This document shows, one piece after another, positions 39,982 through 41,382 of a DNA stretch of 41,382 nucleotides. Positions within the stretch are counted from its first letter, which is position 1. Every line of letters begins with the position of its first letter. The notes below the pieces were generated by a model. That model saw only the letters and a list, made by a program, of their open reading frames with translations, was not told where the DNA came from and ran no database searches. This DNA is from an uncultured Bacteroidaceae bacterium (GTDB taxonomy: Bacteria > Bacteroidota > Bacteroidia > Bacteroidales > Bacteroidaceae). The DNA is taken from assembly GCA_904501775.1 (NCBI GenBank), contig CAJGCJ010000002.1, positions 1 to 41,382 of the forward strand, given 5' to 3'. Position numbers and translations under genes: made by a program.

Positions 39982-41313
39982 TTAAGCTTTCTTAGGCAAC
40001 CATATATGTAGCATAATGCAACCGATTATTGCCGAGATGAACGAGCCGCTCAGAATACCAAGCTTGGCTTGGTCGAGCAGTACGTTGCCCATTGGCAAGC
40101 CTGCATATGATAGGTCGGCGATAAATATCGAAACGGTGAGTCCGATACCACACAGAGCACATACTCCGGTGAATGCCTTCCAGTTTGTACCTGTTGGGAG
40201 TGATACAATACCGCACTTCACTGCAATCCATGCGAACAGGAGAACTCCGGCAAGCTTACCGATGACAAGACCGCACATGACAGAGAGTCCTACTCCCGAT
40301 GTAAGACAGTCGAGTCCCATTGTAGACATGTCTATTCCGATATTTGCAAATGCAAAGATGGGAATTACAAAATATCCGATCAGTGAATGCAGGTTGTCCT
40401 CGAGGTCCTGTAGCGGGCTGATGAGCTTGTCGGCAGCCGACTCCATGCTCTTGAGCTTGTTGATGTCATCGTGAGACAATATGACAGTGCCGTTTCTGCT
40501 TGCATCGACAATGGGGAACTCCTTAAGGTTCTCTCTTATGCGGTTGAGGTAGAAACCGCTGCCTTGCTGCAGTGTTGCAGGTACACAGAATGCTGTGATT
40601 ACACCGGCGATGGTTGCATGGATGCCTGAGTTTAGCATTGCATACCACAGCACAAGTCCGGTCAACAGGTAGAAGAACTTGTTGTGTACCTTCATACGGT
40701 TTGCGATTACCATTATTGCTACACATATAGCCGAGAGTATAAGGAATGATGTGTGCAAATCGGAACTGTAGAAGAGTGCAATGACGATGATACCTCCAAG
40801 GTCATCGGCTACAGCCAATGCTGCAAGGAATACCTTGAGACCTGTAGGTACTCTGCTACTGAATACAGATAATACACCCAACGAGAAGGCTATGTCAGTA
40901 GCCATAGGTATTGCCAAGCCTCGCTGCATGTCTGCATTGTCGGGGCACAATAACCAGAAAACAAGTACAGGGACCAGCATACCGCCGCATGCTCCAATGA
41001 TAGGCAGCATGGCCTTCTTGGCTGACGACAACTCGCCCACCAAGAGCTCGCGCTTGATTTCAAGTCCGACAGAAAGGAAGAACAGGGCCATCAGGAAGTC
41101 GTTGATTACCTGACTGAGTGTCATGTCGTGTCCATTGTGGCTGAACAGGTTGAAATCGCCTATAGATACACTTACGACATTCTGCCATAGGCCAAAATAC
41201 CACTCTTTTGCACCGCTGTTTGCGCACACTATCGCAAGTACGGCTGCTACAATAAGCAACATGCTGGCTGAAACATATTTTTTTAGCATGCTTTTGAAAC
41301 TATAATTAGCCAT
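39982..41313 (-). CDS. nhaA: Na+/H+ antiporter NhaA
   Basis: NhaA exports Na+ in exchange for protons, controlling pH and sodium. The 443-residue protein has about twelve hydrophobic segments. The key DD pair lies in ALAVADDLGGIIVIALFY (equivalent to Asp163-Asp164 of E. coli), with GLEIKRELLVGEL and AIPMATDIAFSLGVL upstream (the latter containing the Asp133-like residue), and VCALCGIGLTVSIFIADLSY late in the protein. It is ~55 residues longer than E. coli NhaA, mainly because of a cytoplasmic loop around 255-310. The ATG is preceded by AAGGAG at 3 bases, an unusually clear Shine-Dalgarno for this lineage. Transcribed alone, with its own terminator. Confidence 0.96.
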   Translation of the reverse strand: MANYSFKSMLKKYVSASMLLIVAAVLAIVCANSGAKEWYFGLWQNVVSVSIGDFNLFSHNGHDMTLSQVINDFLMALFFLSVGLEIKRELLVGELSSAKKAMLPIIGACGGMLVPVLVFWLLCPDNADMQRGLAIPMATDIAFSLGVLSVFSSRVPTGLKVFLAALAVADDLGGIIVIALFYSSDLHTSFLILSAICVAIMVIANRMKVHNKFFYLLTGLVLWYAMLNSGIHATIAGVITAFCVPATLQQGSGFYLNRIRENLKEFPIVDASRNGTVILSHDDINKLKSMESAADKLISPLQDLEDNLHSLIGYFVIPIFAFANIGIDMSTMGLDCLTSGVGLSVMCGLVIGKLAGVLLFAWIAVKCGIVSLPTGTNWKAFTGVCALCGIGLTVSIFIADLSYAGLPMGNVLLDQAKLGILSGSFISAIIGCIMLHIWLPKKA

Positions 41314-41382
41314 ATTCTCCTTGTTTTATTGAGGTTAATATAAATGATTCTGTTAGAAATTGTATTTCATCATTAGGCATAC
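41314..41382. other. Upstream region of nhaA to window end
   Basis: AT-rich non-coding sequence with the Shine-Dalgarno-like AAGGAG just before nhaA. No promoter of the TTTG/TAnnTTTG type is complete within the window. Confidence 0.4.

Noticed and set aside
1..41382. CRISPR arrays, insertion sequences, prophage or integrated elements
   Set aside because: No regularly spaced repeats, transposase or integrase motifs, or direct-repeat ends were seen; base composition looks even throughout.

Overview
The window reads as chromosomal core DNA of a member of the Bacteroidota, most likely order Bacteroidales. The reasons are promoters of the TTTG-N19/20-TAnnTTTG type, start codons that mostly lack a Shine-Dalgarno sequence, a Rho factor with a long charged insert, a DUF4835 (PorD-type) domain, the Bacteroidota-type FtsL, and a division/wall (dcw) cluster without murF or ddl. 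I see no insertion sequence, prophage, CRISPR array or plasmid function.

Layout. 1-686 holds the 3' part of a PBP4-type carboxypeptidase gene (dacB-like), broken by an apparent single-base deletion near 410. 697-5582 (minus) is an operon of a large DUF2723/GT117-type membrane glycosyltransferase, a polysaccharide deacetylase and queG. 5876-7276 (minus) encodes a secreted alpha/beta hydrolase. rho (plus) follows, then a convergent DUF3127 OB-fold gene, then the plus-strand run dnaN, a DEDDh exonuclease, coaBC fused in frame to a DUF4835 domain, recN, rlmB and a protease-like/TPR protein. tilS (minus), tRNA-Cys, a nitroreductase-like gene, gyrB (minus), and tRNA-Glu with rpsT (minus) come next. 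recO (plus) runs into a YqeY gene (minus).

From 39698 down to 24480 the minus strand carries a compact dcw cluster: mraZ, rsmH, ftsL, ftsI, murE, mraY, murD, ftsW, murG, murC, ftsQ, ftsA, ftsZ. Gaps are at most 27 bases and several genes overlap. It makes the cytoplasmic muropeptide (MurC, MurD, MurE), the lipid-linked precursors (MraY, MurG), the septal polymerase and crosslinker (FtsW, FtsI) and the divisome scaffold. Two perfect 10-bp direct repeats upstream of mraZ look like its own operator. nhaA (minus) closes the window.

Most of this is ordinary housekeeping DNA. The most unusual items are the in-frame fusion of cytosolic CoaBC to an exported PorD-like domain with its signal peptide intact, the frameshifted dacB-like gene, the disordered Rho insert with two near-identical basic repeats, a structured non-coding stretch between two minus-strand terminators beside gyrB, and a protease-like domain that seems to have lost its catalytic residues. 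I did not find a clearly new multi-gene system.
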